Shown piece by piece: positions 11,164-23,149 of a stretch of 64,000 bases of DNA (its first letter is position 1; each line of letters starts with the position of its first letter). Source of the stretch: Symsagittifera roscoffensis. Its lineage: Eukaryota; Xenacoelomorpha; Acoela; Convolutidae. Below the pieces are notes generated by a model. The model did no database searches, was not told the DNA's origin, and was given only the letters and a program-made list of their open reading frames with translations. The translations under genes were made by a program, and so were the position numbers. The stretch spans positions 60,923,850-60,987,849 of the forward strand of contig NC_087063.1 of the NCBI RefSeq assembly GCF_963678635.1, read 5' to 3'.

Positions 11164-12529
11164 AAATCAAAAACGCTTAAAACAATGCCCTTAAACGAAT
11201 GAGAAGGCAAAAAATCTGCCTCCAAAATTTTTTAAAGTTAATTGAACGAAACGAATTGGTTCCAACAATTTTCAACTAGACAAGTGTTTGACAAATGGAA
11301 TGTTCTTCAGTTTTTGAACTAAATTTTATTTACTTACGTATTCATTAGTGCAAACTAGTCAAATCATACATCTGAATTATCTGAGACTGCACACTCATTT
11401 GCAATCAAAACTATTCATTTTTAAACTACACGGTTTAGTTGTTTGAATTTCCTTCCAGATACAAACCACCTTTTTTATGCTTGTTTTTGCTTGTGTATGG
11501 AGAACAAAATATATTTACCTGATCGAATTTATTTTGGAAGAAATTTTTTTCGTAATTTTTTGTCAAAGCACTTGAAAGAAGTTAAAGAGCACTTGAAGCT
11601 TTTAGACCCCTTGATCAATTTGATCGAAAAAAGCTACTTTTCCTTCTATATATACAAATGATTTTGCTTTGCATTGCTTCAGTTCTGCTTATCATAATTA
11701 AAGGGATGTGTAGTGAGCATAAGTATACCCCGAAATTGAGCCTAATCTAAGGTGTTTGCAGTAATGTTTGCGCAAAAATCACAAATTGGCCAAAATGTTA
11801 AATTTCAAGCCTCATAAACTTTAAAGATGAAAAAAAATCCATTAAAAAATTCAATTGAAAAATCTGAAATGCTAAGAATAAAAACTACCCCTAGCTTAAT
11901 TTTTCGGTGCTTTTGTTTGAATTTCGAAACAATTTTTTTTCTGTGTTTTTTTGACAAGTTTATCCCCAGAAACGCTAGTTTACAGTACAATGGGGATTAC
12001 TTAGCGTCATGTATCAAATGTTTTTCATTGGTTATAATTTAAGCAAAACAATCCGCACTTTACCCCGTTTTATAACCTAATATCCCAAATTGGCCAACTT
12101 AACTTTTTTACAAACACCCAAAAATGGTCGCAAAAAGAACTAATTAGCATTTCAGCTTCGGAAACAATCTTTCTCCTAAATAAAAACACCCCAGTCATCA
12201 AGAGTACTAAGATAGTGCTCAGGATATCAAAATTGTTAGGGTAGTATAAAAAAACTTGTAAAAGTCAGTTTAGTATTCAAAATTTGTCTGGAGAAAAAAG
12301 AATATCACGCAGTAACAATATCTTAACTTTCTTGAAAATATGAGTTAGACTTGATCGTTAGATACGGAAGACATGGAAGCAGTCACTCATTGGACTCGGA
12401 GTTTGAAAGGATAACGGTTGCTTAGAAAATCGATGCGATCACATCATTTGCTTATGTATGTTTGGCTGCATAGATGAACTCTGAATTACCCGGGTTTAAT
12501 TCCCGGTAAAAATTCTCGCTTAGATTTTG
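11164..12529. other. Gene-free stretch
   Basis: No supported gene is present. Frames at 11443-11661 and 11805-12042 are short and overlap each other on opposite strands in low-complexity sequence. At 12490-12507 CCGGGTTTAATTCCCGG resembles a tRNA T-arm (5-bp stem, 7-nt loop), but no matching acceptor or anticodon stem surrounds it. Confidence 0.45.
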
Positions 12530-12810
12530 CAATTTCTAGCACTGATTAAATCTCCGTTTACACGTAAATAGCACGAAACGAACCGCGCGTTCACTGCCCC
12601 GAATTGACCTAATTGGCAATCTTTGAACCCCAATATCTTTGCAAAAATTGATTACAAGTGAAATAACTTTCAAATTTGAGCTCAGAACAAGAATAATTTT
12701 TAAATGATATTAAAAAAGTTGATCAAAAACTTCTAATTGAAAATTAGATTTTTTTCTGGAGACAAAACCACCCGAGCATAACCATTCCGCCATTTTTTGA
12801 AAATTGGAAC
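12530..12810 (-). mobile_element. Helentron/DINE-1-like repeat, truncated copy R3
   Basis: This copy lacks the hairpin end. It keeps the block TTAAATCTCCGTTTACACG, TTGGCAATCTTTGAACCCC and the end TTGGAACAAA. It faces copy R4, so the two form a loose inverted pair about 200 bp apart. Confidence 0.6.
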
Positions 12811-13013
12811 AAATACTCTAATATGAAATGCCCATTTCTGGCTAAGACCAGCGCTTTTTGCTATTCTCTATAAACGTGTTGCGACGGCAGTGATTTAAGC
12901 GAAAATCATTCCAGATTGGAATGAAACTAGCTAGTTGATTAATGTAATACAACCTCGTCGGAAAAAATTTTTTGATTAACAAATATTTGTGGAAAGGGTA
13001 ACAATATATTAGT

Positions 13014-13456
13014 TAGACTTTCGAAGAAAATGACAAATATTTGCGCACGAGGTGTTTTTTTTCTGCAGACAAATTTCGACTGATTAGCTTGCCATTTTGG
13101 ACGATAATTTACTTTTGATTAAAATTTGTAAATTTTTGAGGGTTAAAAGATTGCCTTTTTGATCAAACTGGAACAATTAACGCGCGATATATTTCATGAT
13201 ATTCAGGCGTATGCGGAGATCTAATCCGTTTAGAAATCGTGTCAAATTGAGGCATGCTGTGCTGTTTGGTTAAATTTATATTTTGCTCCATGCAAAATAT
13301 ATCACTTTATATAAGATGTGGGGCGGTGACTTTCAAAATAATACAATTTAAAAAAATTTTCGCATCATCATTTTTTTTCAAAGAGACCACTACTCCATAA
13401 ACCTTAAAAGGCAGTGGAAACATTCAAGAATTTGCCTGGATACGATCAGTCTTGTT
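13014..13456 (+). mobile_element. Helentron/DINE-1-like repeat, copy R4
   Basis: This is a diverged copy in the opposite orientation to R1-R3. It includes AATTAACGCGCGATATATTT, GCGGAGATCTAATCCGT, the AACCTTAAAAGGCAGTGG block and the terminus GATACGATCAGTCTTG|TT. Confidence 0.65.
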
Positions 13457-13519
13457 AATAATTGAATTGAAAACTGCCCAAGATACTCTTTTTAAGCCGC
13501 AGTTTAAACCCATAGAGCT

Positions 13520-14032
13520 GGCCAGAGCCTACCATAAATGGCCAGAGCCTACCATAAAGGCGAGCGTCAGAATATAATATGCCTCGAGATGGCATACCAC
13601 GGACACTTAGAACCAACGATGCGAATATCAGTCTACCAGAAGAAAGACGGAAAACTACCCTAGGGGTTTGCGGATTCGGGAAAACAAGATTGGGTTAAAG
13701 TAGTATCCATGCCTGATCCTGTAAGAGGAAAGTTTGCTCATATTAAGAATGAAGCACGGCAATGTGATGCATATTTGAAAGATCTTGCCGCAGTCATTGA
13801 GTCAGAGAGAGATGAAATTAGAGTTTGTTCAGTCGCGGCATTCATCGCCGAATCTTTTCCCTCGTGTGCAGGTCACATTGTATTCCCGAAAAATTGTCTC
13901 AAAAAAGTTTTTGACTTTTTGCAAAAAGAAGATATTCTGTGTATCGCAGTTGGAACCCATGATGCGAGCAGTCTTATTTTTTTTTACAAAACCACATCAA
14001 TTTTTGAATACGCGGTCATTTTGTGTTTTTGA
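13520..14032 (+). pseudogene. Ethanolamine-phosphate phospho-lyase-like pseudogene, copy 1 (middle fragment)
   Basis: This fragment matches the middle of the class-III PLP aminotransferase at 14262-15705, from MARAYHKGER through EMAYHGHLEP to KEDILCIA. Its frame is continuous from 13538 except for TAG at 13661-13663, where the reading suggests a Gln codon (CAG) was lost. It retains AAFIAESFPSCAGH and the longer, undamaged form of the KKVFDFLQK segment that is damaged in copies 2 and 3. After CIA about 27 bases that should encode the PLP Asp region (DEIQTGFG) are deleted, and homology ends near 13962. A 19-bp word is duplicated in tandem at its left edge (13520 and 13540). No promoter or N-terminus is present. 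It is a non-functional duplicate. Confidence 0.85.
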
Positions 14033-14261
14033 ATTTCTTAAGATCAGTAGGAGGTTTGTCCGATTGATTGCACTCTCAATCAAACTCGGAACAGCAGGAG
14101 GCTTGTTCGACTCAATGTAACTTTTGATTCACATTCATCAGTAAGTGGTTTCTTCGATTCTCGATTAGTGCCAATTATTTATCAATTCAGCTGACAAAAC
14201 GCCACCAGGAGTAAATCTGACAATGTCGTCTGTGCGACCTTCTAAGAAATAGCCAAAACAT

Positions 14262-15705
14262 ATGAACCTCAATAACAAAGCGGGCCAATCGAAAATATCT
14301 AATGGCCATCCTAAACTTTTAGACGAAGATATTTTAGTGTCAAAAATGAAAACGATTCAACTTAGACAAAAACATGTTCGACCGAATGTGGAACTTTTCT
14401 TCGAAGAAGACCCGCCAATGATTGTCAGAGGGAAAGGTCAATACTTATACGATGAAAACGGAAACGAGTTCCTGGACTGCAATTTTAACGTAAGCCATGT
14501 CGGCCATTTGCACCCTTACGTTGCAGAAGCAGTCCACAAACAGATACTAACTCTAAACGTTAACAGTCGTTTTTTGAACGACAAGCTTTCGGTGTATGCC
14601 AAACGGTTATCGTCGAAGTTCCCCGAGAAACTGAATTTTTGCTACTTCACGAATTCGGGATCAGAAGCGATTGATCTGGCTATCCAAATGGCCAGAGCCT
14701 ACCATAAAGGCGAGCGTCACAAGATACTGTGCCTCGAGATGGCATACCACGGACACTTAGAATCAACGATGCGAATATCAGTCTACAAGAAGAAAGACGG
14801 AAACTACCCTAGGGGTTTGCGGATTCGGGAAAACAAGATTGGGTTAAAGTAGTATCCATGCCTGATCCTGTAAGAGGAAAGTTTGCTCATATTAAGAATG
14901 AAGCAAAGCAATGTGATGCATATTTGACAGATCTTGCCGCAGTCATTGAGTCAGAGAGAGATGAAATTACAGTTTGTTCAGTCGCGGCATTCATCGCCGA
15001 ATCTTTTCCCTCGTGTGCAGGTCACATTGTATTCCCGAAGAACTATCTCAAAAAATTTTGACCTTTTGCAAAAAAGACGATATTCTATGTATTGCAGATG
15101 AAATCCAAACGGGTTTTGGGCGAATCGGAACCCATTTTTGGGCCTTTGAAAGGGACCAAATCGTATCTGATATGGTCTCGTCTGGGAAGCCAATTGCAAA
15201 TGGATACCCTTTGGCCGCGCTTGTGGTAAAAAGTCAAGTTTCGAACTCATTCTGTGCCGGAAAGAGAACATATTTCAACACTTTTGGAGGAGCTCCAGTT
15301 TCAATGACAGCTGGTCTAGCAGTTCTTGATGTGATTGAAAACGACAATCTACAGCAACTTGCACAAGAAGTTGGAGCTTACTTGAAACAGAAACTTCAAG
15401 AGCTACAACTTAAACATTGGTTGTATGTTGACGTCAGAGGCCAAGGACTACTCGTAGGCTTTGAGCTCATTCGGAATAAAGACACACTTGAGCCGGGAAC
15501 GAAAGAAGCAGATGAATTGCAAGTGCGAATGATGAAAGAAAACCGAGTGTTGGTCAATCTTGACGGGAAGTTCAATAGTGTGATCAAAATTGAGCCGCCC
15601 ATGTGTTTCTCGAAGAAAGATGCGGATAATGTATTCAAATCGGCAGATCGGATTCTGGGAGAGATTGAGGCAAGACTGAAACCGACTGGGAAGCACACTA
15701 AATAG
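14262..15705 (+). pseudogene. Ethanolamine-phosphate phospho-lyase / 5-phosphohydroxylysine phospho-lyase-like gene, copy 2 (two frame breaks)
   Basis: This is the fullest copy of a class-III PLP-dependent aminotransferase-fold protein most like animal ETNPPL/PHYKPL (AGXT2-like) phospho-lyases. Those enzymes use PLP to break O-phosphoethanolamine or 5-phosphohydroxylysine into aldehyde, ammonia and phosphate. Visible family landmarks are YDENGNEFLDC, NVSHVGHLHP, the NSGSEA phosphate-binding loop, AYHGHL, AAFIAES, IADEIQTGFG (PLP Asp), SSGKPIANG (Schiff-base Lys), YFNTFGGAPVS and PPMCFSKKDA. The 196-codon first frame loses register at 14800-14803, where one A is missing compared with copy 1. 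A second net -1 shift with TGA lies at 15059-15061, and the last frame runs to TAG at 15703-15705. No introns are seen across 1.4 kb, so it may be a retrocopy, although no poly(A) tail is visible. The total of about 480 codons fits the family length. An unbroken parent gene is not in the window. Confidence 0.85.
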
Positions 15706-18700
15706 CAAGGCAACAATCTTTGAGTTACTGAATAACCTACTCGCTTGAATTTTAGCTTGGTTTAATAATCTACCCTATAAAGCATTGATTTATATAGTTC
15801 GAAATTAATCAAAGTTGATTTAGTTGCAAAAGGTGCTTTCTTTAGACTTAGGCGCGGATTTTCAATTAAAATTAGGCGCGGATTTAAAGACAAGTGCGAA
15901 GAGCGTTAGCAAAGCAAATTAAACGCTCGTCACCCTTATATGCTCAACTCGACTCATGACAACAATTAAGGATGACCGCTTTTTGACCAAAAATAAGGAT
16001 GGTAAAATGAAAGCTTTGGTCGAACAAAGTCGAATCATGGGTCGAACAGCTTCGAGTTGTGGGTCGAATCTTGAGGCAAACAGCGTCGAATTTTGGGTCG
16101 AATCTTTGAAGGTTCTGATTTGTTTGGCTGCACGTGATAGTTATTTCAAACTTTGGCGACTTTCCTTTTCGAGTCGATGATTCCAATTAAATAGGCGGGA
16201 TTTCCAATTTTAAGCTGCGCGTGAACAGCCTTGTTATTTATTTACTTTTTGCAATTGAAACGTTACACCCGGCCTCATTTTGCAGTTGCAAAGTAATATT
16301 TATAAAAAATGGGGGTTGGAATTGTTCCTGAACGGTGGCGATTCCCAAAAATGGCTCTTCTGATATCGGTTGTGGCTGTCTCAGAGATTCGTCGGCTATG
16401 CTCATTTCAATGTAGGTTTCATATTGTTGATGTTGGCTGATGGTTGATGTTGATGCGTCTACTGATGTTGCTATTATTGTTGTTGGCTAATGTGTTGCTG
16501 TTGCTGTATGTTGTTGCCGACTTTTTTGTTCAAAACTCTGGTAGCTTTTTTTCGACAAAGTCAACAAAAGTAGTTGATACCGTTGGTCCGATGAGGCTTC
16601 GAGTAGTGTTGTCATTGTTTTGGCTTGCTGCTATGTCGTTCAATTTTTGGCTGGGTATTTGGTTCTTCTTGTGGGATGCTGTAGAGTATCGTCCGTGCTG
16701 GGATTTGTACCGCAGAATTTTTTAAGCATCGATTTTTAAATCAAACAGGTGTTGGGTAGAAGTTGTCGTTGCTGTTCCGTCGAATTCATTGACGCTGAAG
16801 AAACTTGTGATTGTTGCTGCTAGTCTCATAATGACCTGCTGGTTGAAAATAAAATTGATTGTCTGAAGTCCTGAGAATTGTTTCGGTGTTCCGAAATTTT
16901 CTCTTTCGGTTGTCGTTATGAGCTTGACTGATCCTTTTTTAGATGTGGTAGCTGGCATGTCCGTTTTTTTTCATCGAAACTTTTTGAAAAAACGATGTTG
17001 GCTCCGTTTGACTCGCGAATTCTTTCGTGCTTGTTTCCTTGATGGGCCTCTGCAAGATGGCGATGTTAAATCTGCGGCTTTCAAGAGTTAATCTGAGTTA
17101 GTTGTGGAGCTGCCGTCTTTAGAATCCATTGATAATTTAAAGTTGCATTCCGAGTATGTTCTGTTTGTTGTGCTGACGATTGTAGGTCGGTTGGCTGTTC
17201 CGTCAAAACTTTCTTACTGATGCTGTTGATATCTGCTGTCGAGCGTCTGTTATTAATTGTTCGAGTGAAATTATTGCTGTCGTCTGATGTGTAGCAATTT
17301 TTTTTCTCTTTGATGTCTATCTCATTTGGTTCGGGAACTACTTTAACCGCACGTCAAACCTCAGCTGATCTTTTGTTGGTCGTTTGGGGTTTAATTAAAT
17401 GAATTTTGTCTGTTCCTTGGTATGATGCAATTTGAGTTGTTGGCGAAATTGGGGAAGGCGATGTAGTCCAAGTGGTAGTGGTTTCTACAGATGCTGTTGA
17501 GTTTGTCAGTTTTTGCTGCACTGACGTTGCTGGCATCCATTATAGAAACGTTTCGAAGATCAAAGGTTGCCGAAGAGTTCCCTAAAGCGCGAATGTTAGA
17601 ATAATTTTTTGCGTCCCTATTATGGAGTCAAACAACCCTCGAACGACGATCGAATTGCTCTATTTCCAAAAATTGTGCGGTTTTCTGTTACATGTAACTA
17701 TTTGTGTTTTTACTATTGAGAAAAACGTACTTGTCGATGTTTCTGTGGTTTCTGAGGATAACTGGTACTACATGAGGAGTGTGCTGCTACTAACAAGTGT
17801 TGGCTTTTGACTGTCTAGGTGGCTTGACCGATTTGGGTTTTGGCTGGTGTTGAGCTGCGGGTGCTGTTTTTGTTGGCCGTGCAATGTTGGAGCAGTCGCG
17901 GCTGAGTGGGTTAGGCACATGTATCTCATCACGAGGGTCATGCGTTTGATTCCATCTCGGTCAACGTTGGAGGGGTCGCAGTGTCATCCGTCTTCTCAAG
18001 GTGGGTTTGGTTGCGGCAAATTGGACGAAATCACCCTTTTCCACTGTTGCTGTAGCTGGAAGCGTGTTTTGATGTGCAATCTTTCAGTTGAGGTTCTTGT
18101 TCGAGGTAAAAGTACAGAAAATATCTGTCCATAAAGAGTTTCTGCTTTTCTTCAAAAGGCTAATGCTTGTACTGGCTGCAGTATGCTAGCTGATGGTTTG
18201 TCGGTCAAAGGGCATGGGGTCCGGGTAATGGTAATCCAGTTTCCTGATGTCTGTTGTAAAAGCTGGTCGGTCTTTTGTTGTATTTCGTTGGCGTGTCGAG
18301 TTCTCTAAAACCTTGGTGTTGATCGTTGAGTCCTGGTTCATGTATTGCGGTTGAATGCTTGGTGAATTATCTTATCTATTCTTGATGAGGTTTTACAGCG
18401 TGATTTTCTAGGTGGTGATCTTTTGCGTCTATTGAAGCTGCTGGTGGTGTTGTAACTTGTTGACCTTAATTGGTACATATAAGATTGAGCTCAAGTGGTC
18501 ATTGAACCCAAGCGTAATAAAACATTAAACTTGTTACTGATGAAAAGAGAAAAACTATTGTTCGAATCAGTGCGATGATCTGATGGTTGCTTGAAGCTCT
18601 TTTGTCGTTGATGAAGTCAACGATGATGACGTCTGATGGTCCATATTGTCGTCGTAGTTCTTTAAAGGCACCAAAATATATAGAACTGCTGCAGGAATCT

Positions 18701-19590
18701 TAAGAAATAGCTTTATTAGCTTTTCCTGTAGTTATATCTTTCTGATGTGTCTCTTCTGGCTTCCGAGATTGGGCAATTAAAGAAGTTGTTTCGAAGAGGC
18801 CAAACCACTTGTTCTACTTAATGGGATTTCTCTCAATAGGCTCACTTTTGTTTTTTGAAGGTCTAGTCATAAGACTGTAGTTCGTTCCGACTTTCCGTTG
18901 CTCAATGTCTGAGAGTCTACTGCTGGTATGAACTGCTGTCTTGTTACTGTGTTGTACTGAGTCTTCCAATCGTGATGTCATGTGCTGGCTGTTGAAGCGG
19001 AGGTCGGTTAATTTGCATTTTTATATCGAAATAAGTCTTAGGGGGCTTGTTGCTGAGTATCTCGGCTATCTGATTAGTTTCGGTCATCTGATGTTTGTAG
19101 TGCTGATGATCCAAACTGATGGCTGCTGCTGGTTAACGTTGACGTCTGACTAGAATCCTGATTTAGTAAAAGCTGAAGTTGCAAAGAAATTTCTGTATGG
19201 TGATTCGAATTGTATCGGCATCAGTATTCTGTACAAATGTGGAGTCGTCTTCATTGTGTTCACTCGTAGCATCAGTATAGTTGTGAAGTCGTCTTGGCTG
19301 TGTTTGTTCGTAGCATCTGCCCACAGTCATTTATGATGTCGTCGTGATAAACTTGCATTCCAATGAAGTGAATAATGAGGTCTTTAATTTTGGCGTGTTC
19401 GCTACAGTGATCCACAAACTAAGTAGTAATGTCTTCCAATTGCAGAAGTTTTTCTTCGTGTTTACTTAAGTGTTACGCAAAAAACGAAAGGTGAAAAAAG
19501 TGACTCTTTTCTTGTCTATGAAAAAATTTTCTAATTTTTAGACCTTGAATAAGTTGAAATAATCGTTTGCTTGTGATAGTTTTTTAGTTT
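14838..19590 (+). repeat. 4.7-kb segmental duplication, copy A
   Basis: The sequence from ATTGGGTTAAAG at 14838 to the TTTTTAGTTT near 19590 is repeated at 21839-26460 at high identity, with small indels (copy B lacks about 170 bp found at 15970-16140). It holds the 3' half of the phospho-lyase pseudogene and a long decayed minus-strand coding region. Confidence 0.9.
16300..19480 (-). pseudogene. Decayed S/T/Q/N-rich coding region, copy A
   Basis: The base composition here is less AT-rich than the surroundings and the minus strand shows stretches of coding-like sequence interrupted by stops and shifts. From 5' to 3' on the minus strand there are segments near 19460-19270 (containing LIIHFIGMQVYHDDIIND), 18660-18540 (ELRRQYGPSDVIIVDFIND), 17536-17354 (T/S-rich, NSTASVETTTTWTTS) and 16958-16722 (KGSVKLITTTERENFGTPKQ). 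The same order is kept in copy B. No family is recognised, and I cannot tell a host gene from a retroelement gene. Every segment is short and both copies carry stops, so it is treated as dead. Confidence 0.5.
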
Positions 19591-21456
19591 ATAGAAATCC
19601 CAATACTAGAATTCATTCTCAATACTGAATATAATCACAAGCTTTTTAACCTCATTCAACACACCAATCACGAGTTTTCCATTGGCACCGAAGAACTAAA
19701 CACCATAAAAGCATTTCAATTGCTTTGGCCACAACTCGAAACTAAAAACATCATTCGCAAATTAGCAAAATTACTAACCAAATCAGATTCAATTCGCGAT
19801 ATCTTCCCTCATGGCTTCTTCCCCGATAATTAAGTAAGTATGAATTAAATAATTTAACAATAATAAATTCAAAACAGACTAACAATTTCTTATTATATGT
19901 TTTTTTATTAGTCTTTAGATCACCATCATCTACAAACAAGAAAACAGAAAAAAGAAACAAAAATTGCAAACTCTTTTATACATTATAAACTTTTCAAATA
20001 GTAAACTCTTTTATAATTCTAAACTTTTATTAACTAACAGCAATAAAAGACGCAGTGAAATTTCTTCTCCACAGCAGTAAATTCATCTATAAGTTCTTTT
20101 CCCCAATGTAGTAAATCTGAATACACTGAAAATAATTTAATAATTTCAATCCCCACAATGCAGTAAATTTAAAATTTTCAGCAGTAAATTTATACAAATG
20201 CTAGCAGTACTAACTTTTTCAAGAATTGTTTGCACACAAATTTCATCCACAATCGCATAGCTCGCCCACGACCAATTGTTTAAAAAAATGATTTCAAGTT
20301 TTAACGTTCACAGATAACAACTCAAACTAATAATAACAAGTTTCAAATTTTCTTTAAACCCGGTTGGAAAGGAATTTTATAATAATCTCAACTAACCAAC
20401 GCAGCTTACTAAACATCATGAAACACAAACTAACAGCATGACTAAGAAAAGAAAACCCACAGTACCCAAACTGGATTAAATCACCTTGAAGAACCGATAA
20501 TTTATTCTTTTGAAGACTATTGCTAAGTCTAAAATAAGAAGGTATAAAACACCAAAAAGTCATAAGACAAACCCAAACCAAACAATTTGATTTTTAAGAA
20601 AAGGACATAATTAAAACAACAAAAGGAAAAACCAGAATCAAAAACAACACAAAATTTAACACAAAACAGACCCCATAAAAAACCAGCATGAAATCATACC
20701 CTTACTCCTGGCCTAATCCACCAGAAGAGGACGAATTCCTGAGCAGGCTCAATAGCCGGCCTAACCCACTGTGCTAAAAACCCACGCTTTGTGACACACT
20801 CCTTATTTTTGATAAGAGGTACTCAAGTGTGAGTAACTCTTTTAAAATAACTGAACTAGAAATAAAAGCTTTTGCGATAAAAATTTATAAAAAATCATTA
20901 TTAAAAAGAAGGATTAACCAAAGATTTATTTATGTAAAATATATATTGCAGTAATATAGATCATACACAATTACGAAGACGAGCACCAAGCAGCTAAGAC
21001 AACCTCATCACGCACAACCTACAGAATGGCTAAACTCAACCGATATGCCGCTCACAACCACAACTCAAAGGATTTAAAGTACGACTTGACTTCGAAGCAA
21101 AGGAATTCATTGAAACAGACCAATGACCACCTAGATGTTCAAGTATACGTACAGATCCGAGTTACAGGGCATTCCCTCCAAACTCGAGCTTCACGCCATT
21201 CCCAATTCAGATCGAAACATAGTTCTCCACACCGATCAACAACAGACGATCATAACAAACCATCTTGAAATCAGATTGATTTTGTTGACGGTCTCAGTCA
21301 TCGTTGATTGACAAGATGAATTCTACGATTCCAGTTTCCTGGAGCTTTCTCTTCCAAGAATGGAATAGAAATGACGCTTGCGAAATTTGAACTATGAATC
21401 ATCCATCCTCCACTACAGAAATAAGACAAAGAAACAAAAACTCTGTAAACCCCGGA
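19588..21456 (+). mobile_element. 5'-truncated retroelement remnant on the duplication junction
   Basis: This is unrelated to the flanking duplicated segments and begins exactly where copy A ends. A coding-like frame is open from 19588 to TAA at 19831-19833 (81 codons, including KAFQLLWPQLETKNIIRKLA and ending IFPHGFFPDN), as if cut mid-gene. Further coding-looking pieces lie at 20688-20777 (29 codons) and 21133-21297 (54 codons, on the plus strand, including LELHAIPNSDRNIVLHTDQQ). AT-rich spacers separate them. It is followed directly by the LTR at 21457-21838. I infer the 3' internal part of an LTR element of the 58-kb family, but the matching 3' end of that element lies outside the window. 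Confidence 0.45.
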
Positions 21457-21838
21457 TGGGTGGAACCTGATCCAAACCATATATTATTATTGGTTTTAAA
21501 TTAGATATTTTATCCCTATAAAATATTAAAGACTAACCAATCATACTCCATCTAACTAACAAGCCTTTTATTTGTAAGTGCTGAAATTACTTGTAGTTTC
21601 AGCACTAGAGCATTCTGAATTTAACTTAAATCTTAGTTGCCTTTTCCAAGAGACCAACTCGTAACAAACCAGTATACTATAGATCTATTGAGACTAAGAG
21701 ATATAAGAGTAAGATTAAGATCGGTATTAAACAAAGAAGTTGCACGAATCTATCCGGCCGAAAATAAGATAGCGTGACGAGCAGACGGTGTACCCTATCT
21801 GAAATTACTCTATGAGTTAGACCATCCGTCAAAACTCA
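21457..21838 (+). mobile_element. LTR (solo or 3') of the 58-kb retroelement family
   Basis: This aligns along its full length with the 5' LTR at 58193-58607. Shared features are the start TG...GGTGGAACC, the inverted words GTGCTGAA / TTCAGCAC, CCAGTATAC, TAGATCTATTGAG and the end ...ACTCA. An 86-bp block at 21734-21819 differs from 58502-58587 by a single base, while the rest is clearly more diverged. Phospho-lyase sequence resumes immediately after it (ATTGGGTTAAAG). Confidence 0.85.
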
Positions 21839-22704
21839 ATTGGGTTAAAGTAGTATCCATGCCTGATCCTGTAAGAGGAAAGTTTGCTCATATTAAGAAA
21901 GAAGCACGGCAATGTGATGCATATTTGAAAGATCTTGCCGCAGTCATTGTGTCAGAGAGAGATGAAATTAGAGTTTGTTCAGTCGCGGCATTCATCGCCG
22001 AATCTTTTCCCTCATGTGCAGGTCACATTGTATTCCCGAAGAATTATCTCAAAAAATTTTGACTTTTTGCAAAAGACGATATTCTATGTATTGCAGATGA
22101 AATCCAAACGGGTTTTGGGCGAATCGGAACCCATTTTTGGGCCTTTGAAAGGGACCAAATCGTATCTGATATGGTCTCGTCTGGGAAGCCAATTAAAAAT
22201 GGATACCCTTTGGCCGCGCTTGTGGTAAAAAGTCAAGTTTCGAACTCATTCTGTGCCGGAAAGAGAACATATTTCAACACTTTTGGAGGAGCTCCAGTTT
22301 CAATGACAGCTGGTCTAGCAGTTCTTGATGTGATTGAAAACGACAATCTACAGCAACTTGCACAAGAAGTTGGAGCTTACTTGAAAAAGAAACTTCAAGA
22401 GCTACAACTTAAACATAGGTTGTATGTTGACGTCAGAGGTCAAGGACTACTCGTAGGCTTTGAGCTCATTCGGAATAAAGACACACTTGAGCCGGGAACG
22501 AAAGAAGCAGATGAATTGCAAGTGCGAATGATGAAAGAAAACCGAGTGTTGGTCAATCTAGACGGGAAGTTCAATAGTGTGATCAAAACTAAGCCGCCCA
22601 TGTGTTTCTCGAAGAAAGATGCGGATACTGTTTTCAAATCGGCAGATCGGATTCTGGGAGAGATTGAGGCAAGACTGAAACCGATTGGGAAGCACACTAA
22701 ATAG
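21839..22704 (+). pseudogene. Ethanolamine-phosphate phospho-lyase-like pseudogene, copy 3 (3' half)
   Basis: This copy lacks the N-terminal half and starts abruptly after an LTR. The frame runs from VKVVSMPDPVRGKFAH to the C-terminal KPIGKHTK with TAG at 22702-22704. It is interrupted only by TGA at 22060-22062, inside the KKF segment. The shortening around this TGA (two bases, plus one in the following A-run) nets to three, so the frame is the same on both sides. PLP residues are still readable (IADEIQTGFG, SSGKPIKNG). Copy 2 has the same two-base loss and TGA, showing that the damage came before the segmental duplication. It is missing half the fold and has no promoter in phase, so it is not expected to be functional. 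Confidence 0.85.
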
Positions 22705-23149
22705 CAAGGCAACAATCTTTGAGTTACTGAATAACCTACTCGCTTGAATTTTAGCTTGGTTTAATAATCTACCCTATAAAGCATTGATTTATATAGTTCG
22801 AAATTAATCAAAGTTGATTTTGTTGAAAAAGGTGCTTTCTTTAGACTTAGGCACGGATTTTTAATTAAAATTAGGCGCGGATTTGAAGTCAAGCGCGAAG
22901 AGCGTTAACAAAGCGAATTAAACGCTCTTCTCCCTCATATGCTCAATTCGACTCATGACAACAATTAAGGATGTTATTTCAAATTTTGGTAACTTTCCTT
23001 TTCGAGTCGATGATTCCAATTAAGAAGGCGTGATTTCCAATTTTATGCTGCGCGTGAACAGCCTTGTTATTTATTTACTTTTTGCAATTGAAACGTTACA
23101 CCCAGCCTCATTTTGCAGTTGTAAAGTATTATTAATAAAAAATGGGGGT

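Noticed and set aside
13661-13663. TAG in copy 1 as evidence of a variant genetic code (TAG = Gln)
   Set aside because: Long intact genes elsewhere (receptor, gag, pol) use standard stops, and the copy is truncated anyway.
22060-22062. In-frame TGA in phospho-lyase copy 3 as possible selenocysteine or recoding
   Set aside because: Copy 2 has the same TGA followed by a frameshift and copy 1 shows the undamaged sequence without it, so it marks decay.
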